Below, one piece after another: positions 1-9,767 of a stretch of 50,753 nt of DNA (positions are counted from its first letter, which is position 1; the number at the start of each line of letters is the position of its first letter). The notes under the pieces were generated by a model that was not told where the DNA came from, did no database searches, and was given only the letters and a program-made list of their open reading frames with translations. This DNA is from Candidatus Poseidonia sp. (GTDB lineage Archaea > Thermoplasmatota > Poseidoniia > Poseidoniales > Poseidoniaceae), in the NCBI GenBank assembly GCA_030829545.1, contig JAURAI010000011.1:1-50753 (forward strand), written 5' to 3'. A program made the translations under genes and the position numbers.

Positions 1-1840
1 AGGGTGGTGTGACGACATAGGGTCTGAATTCGGGATGATTGGTCAATACGGCTCCTCCGCTGTATGCCACTTCCATACCGTCAACAGAGGATGCAAATTG
101 GTAGGATAGGCGAGACAAATGGAAGGCCCAAACCGTTCCAATCGTAGCGTGGTCGCTTTCGCCATTGTCGCCCAACACATCAATGCTCAGACTTGCAGGA
201 TGGCGACCTTCATTCCACGCTTGTTGGACGTCAACCTCGCCTCGTCCACCCATGCGTTCCCACGGCAAGTCGGTGGTGATCCACCCGCTGGCTTGTGTGT
301 TGACTTTTGTGCAACGTTCCGCTCCATCATGGACGAGGTGTTGCATGCCATCATTGCCACTCAGGCGCATGATTCGAATTGGATGGTCTTGCTCAACATC
401 CACGGTTGTTGTACCGCTGTTGAGAGCAAGTGTGGCATCGTCATTGCTGTCGAGGAAGGTGCCCGTTTGATTGGCTGCACCGCTTGCATTCCACGACGAG
501 GTATAGCCTGCCAGTTGGATGCGAAGGCTCTCCTCAGTGATGTTGTGAGCGTTGTAGTAAGTGAATGAGCCGCCCGATAATGCTCCTGTATCTCCTGCAG
601 GAACCCACGTGTGACCCTCCACAGCATCGGTGAGATTGGTGTCATGGTCAACCGACCACGTGACAAAAAATGCTCCGTCCCCATCCAAGGTCGGTGAACC
701 GTCAATGCCACTTGGTGGCCAGTGCAAATCTTCTACGCCACCTGGTTGGACTGAAATGCCTCCACTTCGCCATGTCACGGTAATGATTTGTTCACCCGGA
801 TTGGAAAGCCGAAGCAGTCCATCAAGACTGGGTGGTTGGAAAGTTTGGCCCAAATAGGCGCCAGTCGTTGATGGCCAGGAAGTTACACCAGCATCACCGC
901 TGCCTGCAAGGACCAACATGCGGGAAGCGGCGCTTGTGGTTACGTGGATCACGGCCGCTTGTGAGAGGTTGAGTTCATGTGTTGATGTGACGGAGGTGCG
1001 TGAAAGATTGCTGGAATAGCCGTAGTGAATGGAAGTTTCTCCGTTGATGGTGAGGTGTATTTGATTGGCAACATCGCTGACGATGTGAAGCGTTGTTGGA
1101 CCAGCCTGTACGGGTATGGACCACGCTTGTCCACGTTTGTCTGCAGGCTCAGGGTCATTGGGAAGCATGTAGGTTGCACCAGCGTCTCCTCGCAATCCCA
1201 TGACATTCAACGGATGGCTGGATGCGAGTACCGTCTCACCACGAGCACTGAGGTTGAGCGTGACCATTTCGTCAACGCGCAGCTGGGTTGTGCTCACCTC
1301 AGCATCATCCTCCGTGAGTGTGAGGGTGATTGGACCGAGTGGCATGGCAAGGCCGGGTGTGACGGTGACGGTTGCAGCATCGAATGCAGGGTCCAATGTG
1401 TAGTAATACGGTCGGTCGGGACCGAGTCGCAAATCCGTGATGCACACCGATGAGACGAGGCTTTCGGGGTGGCGTATCTCGAGGGTGTCATCAAAGTCAA
1501 GCGCACCACGGGCACGCAGGGACATTGCTTCTTCCCACGTGGCAGAGTACCACATTCCACCTCGCAGACTATCCCACACAAGGTTGCCATCGACTGGGAT
1601 GAGGGTGCTGTGAGTCGAATCGCCAGGCATGCCACGCTCGCTTAACTCAGCGGTCTCATGAGCAAGGAGCGTCATTTGTGATGCCATGTCGTGTCGCTCC
1701 ACCGAGCCTTCCATTTCTTCGATGACTGGCATCATTGAAATCATCATCAAACCGATGATGGAAAGAACGCCTCCAAACAAAAGGACGGTCGCAACGGCAG
1801 CAGAGACTGCTTCCTCATCGCGTTTCAAATTGAACTTCAA
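1..1840 (-). CDS. Pilin-like secreted/anchored protein, partial (3' end outside window)
   Basis: The minus-strand frame is open from 1840 to the window edge, giving about 613 residues with no stop. The start is a TTG at 1838-1840 that overlaps the TGA of the upstream gene (TTGA), with GAGGTG about 5 nt before it, so translational coupling is likely. The N-terminus reads MKFNLKRDEEAVSAAVATVL followed by a hydrophobic stretch to about residue 36. This is the layout of archaeal class III (type IV pilin/archaellin) signal peptides, where a prepilin peptidase cuts just before the hydrophobic helix. The rest is a long Thr/Asp-rich ectodomain with no domain I recognise. The N-terminal region resembles haloarchaeal pilin-like proteins in having an SQ-rich amphipathic stretch after the helix. 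Being much longer than a normal pilin, it is more likely a minor or adhesive pilin-like protein than a major subunit. Function is inferred. Confidence 0.75.
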   Translation of the reverse strand, partial: MKFNLKRDEEAVSAAVATVLLFGGVLSIIGLMMISMMPVIEEMEGSVERHDMASQMTLLAHETAELSERGMPGDSTHSTLIPVDGNLVWDSLRGGMWYSATWEEAMSLRARGALDFDDTLEIRHPESLVSSVCITDLRLGPDRPYYYTLDPAFDAATVTVTPGLAMPLGPITLTLTEDDAEVSTTQLRVDEMVTLNLSARGETVLASSHPLNVMGLRGDAGATYMLPNDPEPADKRGQAWSIPVQAGPTTLHIVSDVANQIHLTINGETSIHYGYSSNLSRTSVTSTHELNLSQAAVIHVTTSAASRMLVLAGSGDAGVTSWPSTTGAYLGQTFQPPSLDGLLRLSNPGEQIITVTWRSGGISVQPGGVEDLHWPPSGIDGSPTLDGDGAFFVTWSVDHDTNLTDAVEGHTWVPAGDTGALSGGSFTYYNAHNITEESLRIQLAGYTSSWNASGAANQTGTFLDSNDDATLALNSGTTTVDVEQDHPIRIMRLSGNDGMQHLVHDGAERCTKVNTQASGWITTDLPWERMGGRGEVDVQQAWNEGRHPASLSIDVLGDNGESDHATIGTVWAFHLSRLSYQFASSVDGMEVAYSGGAVLTNHPEFRPYVVTPP

Positions 1841-2922
1841 CGGCTCACCTCAATGCGTTGCAAGTCAACCTCAAAGTAAAGCGGGAGGTCTTGTGACGAG
1901 ATGCTGAAACCATCAGCACCACTGGCTCGCTGGTAAGGTGAAAAACCAATGAATGTATCAAGGGTTCCCGCAGAGCGTTGGATGGTATAATCGGAGAGCC
2001 ATGTCTCGTGATATTGAGGTGTGATGACGTCATGCAGAACATTGGTGACGAGGAAACGAACGTTGTAAGAGGGTCCACTGAACAGTGTCATGGGTCCTTG
2101 CGAAATGAATTCCATTCCGATGTTGCTTCCCGTCCCAATTGAGCCGTTGGAGACGATATCGGTCAACAGAAGGGAGAGGCGCAACTCATCGTTGGCCATA
2201 CGGTCAAATTCGATCATCGGCATGGTTGTCACATCCCATGCACCGTTGGGGAAACGTTCTGCCCGAGCATTGTTCATGAGAACGATTTGATGGTCCCCTT
2301 GGCCGAGCGAGGTTTGGATTTGCAGGCCTGAGAGCGTGATGTCAAAACTACGGTGGAGAAGTTGGTCCTGTTCCCCATAGATGCTCACCATCATCCAATG
2401 ACTGTTGCTGACGTTGTGTGTGACGAACACTTCCTGATGACTCGCAGTAAGTGTGGATGTGAACTCGTTGCGTTCCGACTCTATGGTGATGCTTCGTGCG
2501 CTCTCATTAGCGGCCAATACGGCGATGGTCGTACCGTTAACGGTTCGTAGCGTAATGCTCTCTGTGGGGGTGAAATCAGCGGCAATATGCCAGTGTTCTA
2601 CGTTTTGGACGGAGCGTATCGAGGTCGACTGCATGGCGAGCGTGTTGCGGAAGCCTGTCCCATCGGGAGCATTACCGGCAACTTCGACCCGGTCTTCAAT
2701 TCGGTCAGCGATGCCACTGGCTGAGTTCCAATTTGTATTGTCCTCAAAATCTGACAAATATGGATTAAGGAAAATCCACACACCACCCATGATGGTAATG
2801 ACCATCGCCAAGAGCATGACAACGCCCAGAACTTCACTCACAGCACGCTCGTCCTGCTTGGACTGGCGTCGAGATATGACCTCGGCGTGGTTGTTCACGC
2901 TTATGTCACGATGCGGTATCAT
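1837..2922 (-). CDS. Archaeal type IV pilin-like protein (Pilin_N type)
   Basis: 361 residues. After a charged leader of about 26 residues (Arg/Lys/Asp/Glu rich) comes RAVSEVLGVVMLLAMVI and a hydrophobic helix to about residue 52. RAVSxVxGVxLM is the hallmark of the archaeal Pilin_N family, cleaved by a PibD-like prepilin peptidase between the Arg and the Ala. The remaining 300 or so residues form a polar ectodomain with many N-x-S/T sequons and no second membrane segment. AAGGTCA lies about 12 nt before the ATG. The gene overlaps the next pilin-like gene by 4 nt, so the two products are probably made together and may assemble together. No ATPase or platform gene of a pilus system is in the window. 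Pilin-like export is well supported; the actual role (attachment, surface sensing) is inference. Confidence 0.82.
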   Translation of the reverse strand: MIPHRDISVNNHAEVISRRQSKQDERAVSEVLGVVMLLAMVITIMGGVWIFLNPYLSDFEDNTNWNSASGIADRIEDRVEVAGNAPDGTGFRNTLAMQSTSIRSVQNVEHWHIAADFTPTESITLRTVNGTTIAVLAANESARSITIESERNEFTSTLTASHQEVFVTHNVSNSHWMMVSIYGEQDQLLHRSFDITLSGLQIQTSLGQGDHQIVLMNNARAERFPNGAWDVTTMPMIEFDRMANDELRLSLLLTDIVSNGSIGTGSNIGMEFISQGPMTLFSGPSYNVRFLVTNVLHDVITPQYHETWLSDYTIQRSAGTLDTFIGFSPYQRASGADGFSISSQDLPLYFEVDLQRIEVSR

Positions 2923-2954
2923 TTAGCCATTGACCTTGTTTTGGCTATGATGGC

Positions 2955-3767
2955 TTAATTGGTGGTCGTTTTTTCCGATTCAACTTCCTTCGTAGCCTTG
3001 CCGATGTAGTGGGAGAATTCCGGGCCGTCTTGCATTGAGATTTTGAGGTCCCCGCTGAAAATCTCGTCGATGTAATACAGGACTGTCGATTCAGCAATAT
3101 GGGGCATGTTGTTTTTCTCGCTCAGATGTGTGAGTGTAATCGTGCGGGTTGCTTCGGTGCAAACTTCTGCTAGGAATTGGCCCGTTTGGTCGTTGGAAAG
3201 GTGACCGCCTCTACCGGTAATGCGATCTTTCAACGAGTACGGGTAGGGTCCAGAGACCAACCGTTGATGGTCATAATTTGATTCGATTGAGATGTGTTCA
3301 CAACCGCGAACATGGGCGATCAGTTCGTCAGTCCAAGACCCCAAATCGGTGATAATTGCAGCACGTTCTCCTCCGTGGCTGGCAATGAATGCCACATTGT
3401 CCGAACCGTCATGGGGGACTGGGACTGGAAGCAGCGTGAGGTCGTCGCCAATTTTCACCAAGTCAAGGGAGTCAAAATAATTCGTCAATTCGGGGTCCAG
3501 ACCGAGTTCAAGTGCCGTTCGTTCGTTGGCCAAAACGGGGATGCTCCATTTTGATTGTACGACGCAAGCACCTCCTCCATGGTCGCCATGATGGTGTGAA
3601 ATGACGACGCAATCAATGTCTTCTGGTTCCAAGTTCAGTCGAGCCAACCGCTTCTTGAGCTGGACGCCACTGAATCCCTGATCAACCAAGACTTTTGCAT
3701 TGGGGGTCTCAAGCAGGGTAGAGTTTCCTCTGCTCCCTGTTCCCAAGTGCGTGATGGTCATCGTCAT
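2955..3767 (-). CDS. Metallo-beta-lactamase-fold hydrolase (WalJ/YycJ-like)
   Basis: 270 residues from the chosen ATG. The N-terminus MTMTITHLGTGSRGNSTLL is typical of the YycJ/WalJ branch of the MBL superfamily (phosphodiesterase or nuclease type). The metal-binding motif SHHHGDHGG is at residues 57-65, with further His/Asp ligand candidates downstream (ITDLGSW, LTHLSE). The fold would bind two metal ions and hydrolyse a phosphodiester or similar bond; bacterial relatives have been linked to DNA repair or cell-wall control, but the archaeal substrate is unknown. The open frame extends upstream to a GTG at 3806; I prefer the ATG pair at 3761-3767 because the fold begins right after it, although no clear ribosome-binding site precedes either. 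It is cytosolic (no signal peptide) and transcribed away from the giant repeat-protein gene. Confidence 0.8.
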   Translation of the reverse strand: MTMTITHLGTGSRGNSTLLETPNAKVLVDQGFSGVQLKKRLARLNLEPEDIDCVVISHHHGDHGGGACVVQSKWSIPVLANERTALELGLDPELTNYFDSLDLVKIGDDLTLLPVPVPHDGSDNVAFIASHGGERAAIITDLGSWTDELIAHVRGCEHISIESNYDHQRLVSGPYPYSLKDRITGRGGHLSNDQTGQFLAEVCTEATRTITLTHLSEKNNMPHIAESTVLYYIDEIFSGDLKISMQDGPEFSHYIGKATKEVESEKTTTN

Positions 3768-3955
3768 GTGAACGAAGGATACGCAACGCGGGAGGGACTT
3801 GAACACACCGCTTCTGCCTTCGCTTGTTGGCTTGTTTTTGCGTGATTTGAGGGTTCAGGAAGGCAGCAATGTATGAACAATGTTCCATCACCCTCATAAG
3901 CAATCTTTCCAAGGTGTTCTTAGGGCGAAGCGTATGCTACGCGTGGGGCGGTAAT
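3768..3955. promoter_or_regulatory. Divergent intergenic region with a short inverted repeat
   Basis: This 188-bp stretch separates the MBL hydrolase (minus) from the giant repeat protein (plus) and should hold both promoters. A perfect inverted repeat GCGTA-TGC-TACGC lies at 3930-3942, about 14 nt before the plus-strand ATG, overlapping an ACGCGT palindrome (3939-3944). It could be an operator or a leader hairpin. No confident TATA box was identified; CTCATAAG near 3894 is a weak candidate for the plus gene. Confidence 0.3.
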
Positions 3956-6900
3956 ATGAGGAGAAGTCAAACCACACTGTTGACGACCATAGCGGTCATC
4001 TCTAGCCTCCTCTTCATGTCTCAATTCCCTGCTATTTCCAATGTGGCGAACATCCACCCCGACGATACCACACAAACTCCTCCGCCCAATACCGATACGG
4101 ACGGCGATATGATTCCTGACGTTCATGAAACCCTCTTCGAAGAATGGATGAATTGGACCTCGGTTGACGGCCGTGATGTCTTCGTCCAAGGCATGGACAA
4201 AAACAACGCATCGGATGCATCTACTGATTTTGATCGTGATGGATTAAACGCAACAGAGGAGTTTTGTTGGCCCTATCCAGCCAACTGTACGGCACCTGGG
4301 TTCCCTCGTGGCTTGACGGGGCAACTGGATGAAAACAATGACCGAATCTATCTCGACCCTCGCCTTTCGGACACCGATGGTGATGGAATGCCCGATGGAT
4401 ATGAAGCATACATGTGTCTTCGAACCGGTGGTTTTGATTCCTCTGCCCTCCGTTACAACTGCGGCTCCTTTGACCCGCTCAACAACAGTGATTTCACCCT
4501 CGATGGAGATGACGACGGCTTCGACGTCGACCGAAACGGGGAGATGAGTGAGTCCGAACGGTATACTGCTCCCGAAGAATATGCTTACGGAACTCCGTTC
4601 AACTTCACGACGGAACTTGACGGCTTGTGGTGCCATGCAACCCTTCCCGAGGGCTCCGTCCTCAAGAGTTGGCCCTACATTCAATCCGGAGCAAATGCTT
4701 CCTTCCATAACCTTCTTTCAGCCTGTACCACCAATGCCACAGACCCAGTCGGCGAAGATATGTGGCTTGGAACCGACCCTCTGCTTGATGATTCTGACCG
4801 CTATTACTGGGATGGATTCTCCGTTCGCCCTCTGTATCCCTCCTTTGGTGACGGCATGCCCGATGGTTGGGAAGTTCATTTCGGACTTGACCCACTCAAC
4901 CGCAGCAATGCACTCACCGACCCTGACCGTGACGGCTGGGATACCAATCGGGATGGAGCAATTTCTGCCGACCTTGCCCGTACGGAAACGGCGATGAATT
5001 TCGGTGAAGCCCTTTCGACCCTTCAAGAATACGGCGTTCATTTTGACGATGGTAACACGGTGTATCCAGGATTGAAATCAACACAACTTGGTGATGCTTC
5101 AGATTACAATCTAATGCCGTTGGTCTACGACGTAACAGAAGATGAAATGGCCGTCATGCACCATGACATACGAGCACTTGATGAACAAAACGGAGACCTC
5201 TATGTCATGACAAAATACGGTATTTCCGTACTCAACATCGATGAATCCACTCAAAACCATCAATGGATGCCCCAAGGCGTTGAAATTCATGATGGAATGC
5301 TGGTTCGCTCCAACGGTATTCCATACGCCCTTGCCATTGCAACCACGACTGGCTTCGCCCTTGCCCCGCTCCTCGCAGACGGCTCGCTGGGCAACCTTGA
5401 CTCATGGGATTGGAGCATGGTTGGTGAACTTCATGCACTGTCTCTTCTCGAGGGGACGGATGGTAACCAGCAGGTCATCGGTCTCGGGCACGGTGGCGTC
5501 GGTGGAATCATTGAGATATCGTCGCTTGGGGCAATCAGCGAAACCTTTGCTCTCGGTCAAGGTTTGCGTGCCGGCCTTGAGACTGCCAATGCCTCTGTTA
5601 CGTCGATTGAACACGGTGCAATTGGAGGTTCAACGCTTGTCCTCTTCGTAGGAACTGACCGCGGTCTGATGATGGTTGAAACAGCATCGGCACGTGACGA
5701 GGTTGCTGGTGAATGGCGTTTCTTCTTCACCCAAGAATCTACGGGCATCTCACCTGACGTCGATGAATTGCGCAGCTTGCCCCTTGGTACAGTTGGCAAT
5801 CCAGCAGAGGTCAGAGACATTCTACTGGACGGACCTTCTTCTAGCAATGCTCAATCTCTGTGGTTCGGAACTCCAGCAGGGTTGCACAAGATGAACCTCG
5901 TTGAAGATACCATTGAGCACAGCGGACTCTTACTCCATCCCGGTGTTGACGGGAAATTGTCCAAACAAACCAACAGTATTCAATCCATTCACGTCACAGG
6001 CGATGAATTACTCATCGGTTCGGATTGGGGCTTGTGGGCGATTGCCGGCGACTACACCGCAGTATACGGGCTTCAGGACCAAACACGACTTCCCGGTGAA
6101 ATTACTGCCATCACCACCATGCTCGTAGACGGTAATATGACCATCTACGCAGGTGCTTCCCCTGGACGGTATGCAAATTTACAACTGATTGACCCGGGTG
6201 CTAATGATTCTGACGCAGACGGCATGCCCGATGGTTGGGAAGTCATTCACGGACTGGACCCCACAGACCCTTGGGATGCGCTCTACGATTCGGACGGTGA
6301 CGGGCTCGACCTTGATCAATCAGGTGATATGAACTTGGAACGTTTGTGGACAAATCTCGATGAATTCCGTTACATTCAGTCAACCCCTGAGGGTTACAAC
6401 TCAACCGATCCCCGAGAAGGCGACACAGACGGTGACGGATTAGGAGACGGCGCTGAATACTTTGGCTTCTTCTTCGAAGAGTCCAATCTTTGGTGCCATT
6501 ATGACGTACAACTGGTCTACATTTGCAATGATGCAGCGGGGCTCGCAGCGAACGATACCTACCTGCAATATGCGAACATTGACAGCAATACCGACCCGAC
6601 CAACCACGATTCTGATGGTGACGGCATGCCCGACGGCTGGGAAATCGAGCATCGCCGATGGGTTGGTGCAACCTTTACCGGAGGAAATAACTGGAGTTTA
6701 GACCCACTTCGTGCTGACGATGCTGAATGGGACGCAGACGGCGATGGCCTGCCAAATCTTTGCGAGTACCAGTGGTCCATTGTGCGATTGGTGGGTCTCA
6801 ACGGAGATTTGCTCGCAGAATATGGTGAATCTCCGGAGGCTGTTGCGAACTGGTCCGTAGCCGACCCGAATGCGATTGACTCGGACGGTGATTCGCTTCC

Positions 6901-9700
6901 TGATGGATGGGAATCCAAAGGCCTGTGCAATTGGGACCCTTCTCGCAAAGGTGTCAATCCACTGAATGGTTCGGACGCGTTTGAGAACCCGGACGGTGAC
7001 GGATACGATATCAACAGAGACGGCATCATCTCTTCGGACGAGGCCTTTGTGAACTATCTTGAATATCACATTCGAAGCGACCTGTTTAGCGGCAACCATA
7101 CGCTTGATGGAGTTGAATTGCCAAATGGTTTCTCAACGAATCTCTTCCAGAATATTTCTGATTATGGAATGCCCGAAGCCAACTTTGGCGAACGTGCTTC
7201 TGGAGCACTTTCTGTAGGGCAATCAAGTTACAGCGTGGGTGCAGCAGACCCATTGGATTCAGATTCCGACGATGATGGTATGCCGGATGGGTGGGAAATT
7301 TGGTTTGCCCGGTGGGATTTACTCGATGACGAATGGACGCTCAATCCAATGGATACATCAGATCGTTGGGGCGATGCTGATGACGACGGCATGACCAACT
7401 GGGAAGAATACAACTCGATTTCTCCGTTGTACTCTCAAACAGATGCAAACCGTTCATCCCCTCAATGGTTTGTCACCACCATCGGTCAAGCCTATGCCCT
7501 CCAACAATGGCCAGGGATACCTACAGAATCTTCCTTTGGCGATTTCCTATCTCAAGACCAGATCAACGCAACCGGTTGGACAACAGACCCGAACAACGTT
7601 GACACAGACGGTGACGGCATGCTAGACGGGCTTGAATTGCTCTTCACAACTTGGAATGTCTCAGCGAATATGTGGACGTTGAATCCTCTGGTCGCCGGAG
7701 ACGGTGACTTCGACGGTGACGAAGACGGTTTGATTGACCGTCAGGAATTTGCTCTCGCTGTCGAACAACCAGACAACGGTATTGACCACCCAAGCGACGC
7801 CCCGCTCCTGCATGTTGATGGCGATTATCAACAACCTACTGAAAAAGCACAGCGTGTCTTTAACATCCTCATTTCGAAGGAAACTCGCGGAAAACGCCTC
7901 CTCAATGATTTCAATGCATGGCAGCAAGGTGAGCCACCAAATGCCTTCATCGAGGTCATTCTTGGAATGACCGACCCAACCATTGCCGATACCGACGGTG
8001 ATGGCATGTACGACGGATTTGAGTATTGGTTCACTTCTTGGGACCTTGAAGAAAACCGTTGGGCGATGAATCCTCTCATCGACGGTGATGTCAACTTGGA
8101 TTCAGACGGAGACAGTTTTGACTGCAACGAAGACGGTACTATTGACGTCAACGAAACCTTCAGCAATTTACGAGAATGGGAATCCAGAACATGGGGCAAA
8201 TACCTCAACCGAGATACTGTACCATCCGGCATCATCGATTTCGGAGAAGATGCCATGACAGCATATCAGGAAGAACTCGGTTATTCGTTGATTCAAGCAC
8301 AGAACGCACTTTATCTTGACTTCGTAGAGAAAGGTCAAGACTCACAAGATCGCATGACAAAAATCAACACCTACGACAGCGAAAATTTCAATCGAAGTCT
8401 TCGAGGTGTTGCCGACCCGACCCATCCTGACTCAGATGGTGATGGAATTCCAGATGGTTGGGAATATTGCTATGCAACCTACGGAATGGACGATATCACG
8501 ACCATCAATCATTGGGCTGCAAACCCACTCAACCCATGGGATGTCAATTACGATGGAGACCATGACGGATGGTACGACCGAACCAGCTTTGACATCCCTG
8601 CAGAACAGGGCACGTGGGAAGACAGAGTCTTCACGCCTTCTGGTCAACTCATCCAAAATGGACTCGGCGATCTTCCATTCACGAACATTATGGAATATGA
8701 CAACGAGACTCGCCCCGACCTCAACGACAGTGACGAGGACAGTCGCACCTTTGTGACGACCGTTGAAAACGATGTGGTGACCTCTCACATACGAGATTAC
8801 AACTATTCCGATGGGCGTGAAGTCTTCAAGTACGGTTCCAATCCGAGTGACAATGATACAGACGGAGACATGCTCCCTGACTGGTATGAATACAAGATGG
8901 GATGGAACGAGAATAATGACAATTTCAGCACCTATCTCGAGATTCGAGTGGTCTGGATTGACGTTGCTACCGGTGGGGCGTGCGATACGAGTACAACGTC
9001 GTGCTTGCCGCTATCACAGGATGGTTCAGGTGGTACATTGAGCCGCCCAGACCTTGAATTCACGTGGTTTACAATGGATCCTTCCGACCCCAACGACGCT
9101 AACCTCGACCCAGACCAAGATGGAAATTGGGATTGTTCGGGAGCAGGATGCACGTACGAATCATATACGAATTTCCAAGAATTTTATGCGATTACAACCA
9201 CCGATTATGCCTCTCCAAACGCAGTTCGGCTGAGTGGATTAACACACGATGGGGCGCCCGTGACAGAAGGATGGCAGTTCAGGGCTGCATTGCTGGGACT
9301 TGGCCAAACCAATGAACTCAGCCTGAATTATCTGAAACTTGAAAAATATGCTGGGATGGACCGTCAATACGGTTACATTGTGGACGACGGCGATAGCAAC
9401 TTCTTGATTGTTGACCCCTCGGATGACATCGTTTTGCTCGCAGGCAATCGGACTGATGCTTGGGAAATCTACTATGCAGGCTCTCCAAATACACCTCCAG
9501 TGCGGAATGTTGGCGAGCATGAGTTCGGTTGGTATCTCTTGGATTTCGACGATGATCACCTAGCAGAGGGGAGCAGTCCAATCAATTGGGATACTGACGG
9601 GGATTGGATGAATGACTGGTTTGAAGTTCGAGATGACGAGGAAGACGGAGTTCGCGGGGACTCTTCCCCAATTCGTTATGATTCAAGGACAACCTCTTGA
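3956..9700 (+). CDS. Giant secreted acidic repeat protein with TSP3-like calcium-binding motifs
   Basis: 1914 residues from the ATG at 3956; the frame is open back to 3869, but MRRSQTTLLTTIAVISSLLF is a clean signal peptide (cleavage likely after about residue 30). The protein carries about 15 acidic loops of the type DTDGDGMPDGWE, resembling thrombospondin type 3 repeats, which bind Ca2+ through alternating Asp residues. Several are paired with a second loop 35-45 residues later and a conserved W-x-LNPL stretch between, forming long modules. Residues of about 390-745 lack the loops and instead contain short beta-rich repeats (LYVMTKYGISVLNI, LWFGTPAGLHKMNL, LLIGSDWGLWAIAG) that look like a beta-propeller. 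No C-terminal membrane segment is seen, so it is secreted or held by other surface proteins. The next plus-strand gene follows closely. A structural or adhesive surface role is inferred. Confidence 0.85.
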   Translation: MRRSQTTLLTTIAVISSLLFMSQFPAISNVANIHPDDTTQTPPPNTDTDGDMIPDVHETLFEEWMNWTSVDGRDVFVQGMDKNNASDASTDFDRDGLNATEEFCWPYPANCTAPGFPRGLTGQLDENNDRIYLDPRLSDTDGDGMPDGYEAYMCLRTGGFDSSALRYNCGSFDPLNNSDFTLDGDDDGFDVDRNGEMSESERYTAPEEYAYGTPFNFTTELDGLWCHATLPEGSVLKSWPYIQSGANASFHNLLSACTTNATDPVGEDMWLGTDPLLDDSDRYYWDGFSVRPLYPSFGDGMPDGWEVHFGLDPLNRSNALTDPDRDGWDTNRDGAISADLARTETAMNFGEALSTLQEYGVHFDDGNTVYPGLKSTQLGDASDYNLMPLVYDVTEDEMAVMHHDIRALDEQNGDLYVMTKYGISVLNIDESTQNHQWMPQGVEIHDGMLVRSNGIPYALAIATTTGFALAPLLADGSLGNLDSWDWSMVGELHALSLLEGTDGNQQVIGLGHGGVGGIIEISSLGAISETFALGQGLRAGLETANASVTSIEHGAIGGSTLVLFVGTDRGLMMVETASARDEVAGEWRFFFTQESTGISPDVDELRSLPLGTVGNPAEVRDILLDGPSSSNAQSLWFGTPAGLHKMNLVEDTIEHSGLLLHPGVDGKLSKQTNSIQSIHVTGDELLIGSDWGLWAIAGDYTAVYGLQDQTRLPGEITAITTMLVDGNMTIYAGASPGRYANLQLIDPGANDSDADGMPDGWEVIHGLDPTDPWDALYDSDGDGLDLDQSGDMNLERLWTNLDEFRYIQSTPEGYNSTDPREGDTDGDGLGDGAEYFGFFFEESNLWCHYDVQLVYICNDAAGLAANDTYLQYANIDSNTDPTNHDSDGDGMPDGWEIEHRRWVGATFTGGNNWSLDPLRADDAEWDADGDGLPNLCEYQWSIVRLVGLNGDLLAEYGESPEAVANWSVADPNAIDSDGDSLPDGWESKGLCNWDPSRKGVNPLNGSDAFENPDGDGYDINRDGIISSDEAFVNYLEYHIRSDLFSGNHTLDGVELPNGFSTNLFQNISDYGMPEANFGERASGALSVGQSSYSVGAADPLDSDSDDDGMPDGWEIWFARWDLLDDEWTLNPMDTSDRWGDADDDGMTNWEEYNSISPLYSQTDANRSSPQWFVTTIGQAYALQQWPGIPTESSFGDFLSQDQINATGWTTDPNNVDTDGDGMLDGLELLFTTWNVSANMWTLNPLVAGDGDFDGDEDGLIDRQEFALAVEQPDNGIDHPSDAPLLHVDGDYQQPTEKAQRVFNILISKETRGKRLLNDFNAWQQGEPPNAFIEVILGMTDPTIADTDGDGMYDGFEYWFTSWDLEENRWAMNPLIDGDVNLDSDGDSFDCNEDGTIDVNETFSNLREWESRTWGKYLNRDTVPSGIIDFGEDAMTAYQEELGYSLIQAQNALYLDFVEKGQDSQDRMTKINTYDSENFNRSLRGVADPTHPDSDGDGIPDGWEYCYATYGMDDITTINHWAANPLNPWDVNYDGDHDGWYDRTSFDIPAEQGTWEDRVFTPSGQLIQNGLGDLPFTNIMEYDNETRPDLNDSDEDSRTFVTTVENDVVTSHIRDYNYSDGREVFKYGSNPSDNDTDGDMLPDWYEYKMGWNENNDNFSTYLEIRVVWIDVATGGACDTSTTSCLPLSQDGSGGTLSRPDLEFTWFTMDPSDPNDANLDPDQDGNWDCSGAGCTYESYTNFQEFYAITTTDYASPNAVRLSGLTHDGAPVTEGWQFRAALLGLGQTNELSLNYLKLEKYAGMDRQYGYIVDDGDSNFLIVDPSDDIVLLAGNRTDAWEIYYAGSPNTPPVRNVGEHEFGWYLLDFDDDHLAEGSSPINWDTDGDWMNDWFEVRDDEEDGVRGDSSPIRYDSRTTS
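4080..9640 (+). repeat. Coding repeats encoding acidic DxDGDGMPDGWE loops
   Basis: About 15 copies of a short coding motif for the acidic loop recur through the giant protein gene, from the first at about 4095 (DTDGDMIPD) to the last at about 9590 (DTDGDWMND). Copies are diverged at DNA level, but some are nearly identical: 4850-4875 and 6218-6243 share 26 identical bases covering DGMPDGWEV, and a closely similar copy lies near 6620. Spacing is irregular at roughly 130-190 codons between full modules, so this is a protein-domain repeat and not a DNA tandem array. Confidence 0.8.
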
Positions 9701-9767
9701 TTTCCTCGGTTAGGACAACTGACCTTTGACCGCATGGTTCAAAGTGTATGTCGGACGTGTCGGAACT

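Noticed and set aside
119-568. 150-codon plus-strand open frame
   Set aside because: It is the exact antisense register of the pilin-like gene (1-1840, minus), shows no start signals, and its translation is low-complexity-like with no domain.
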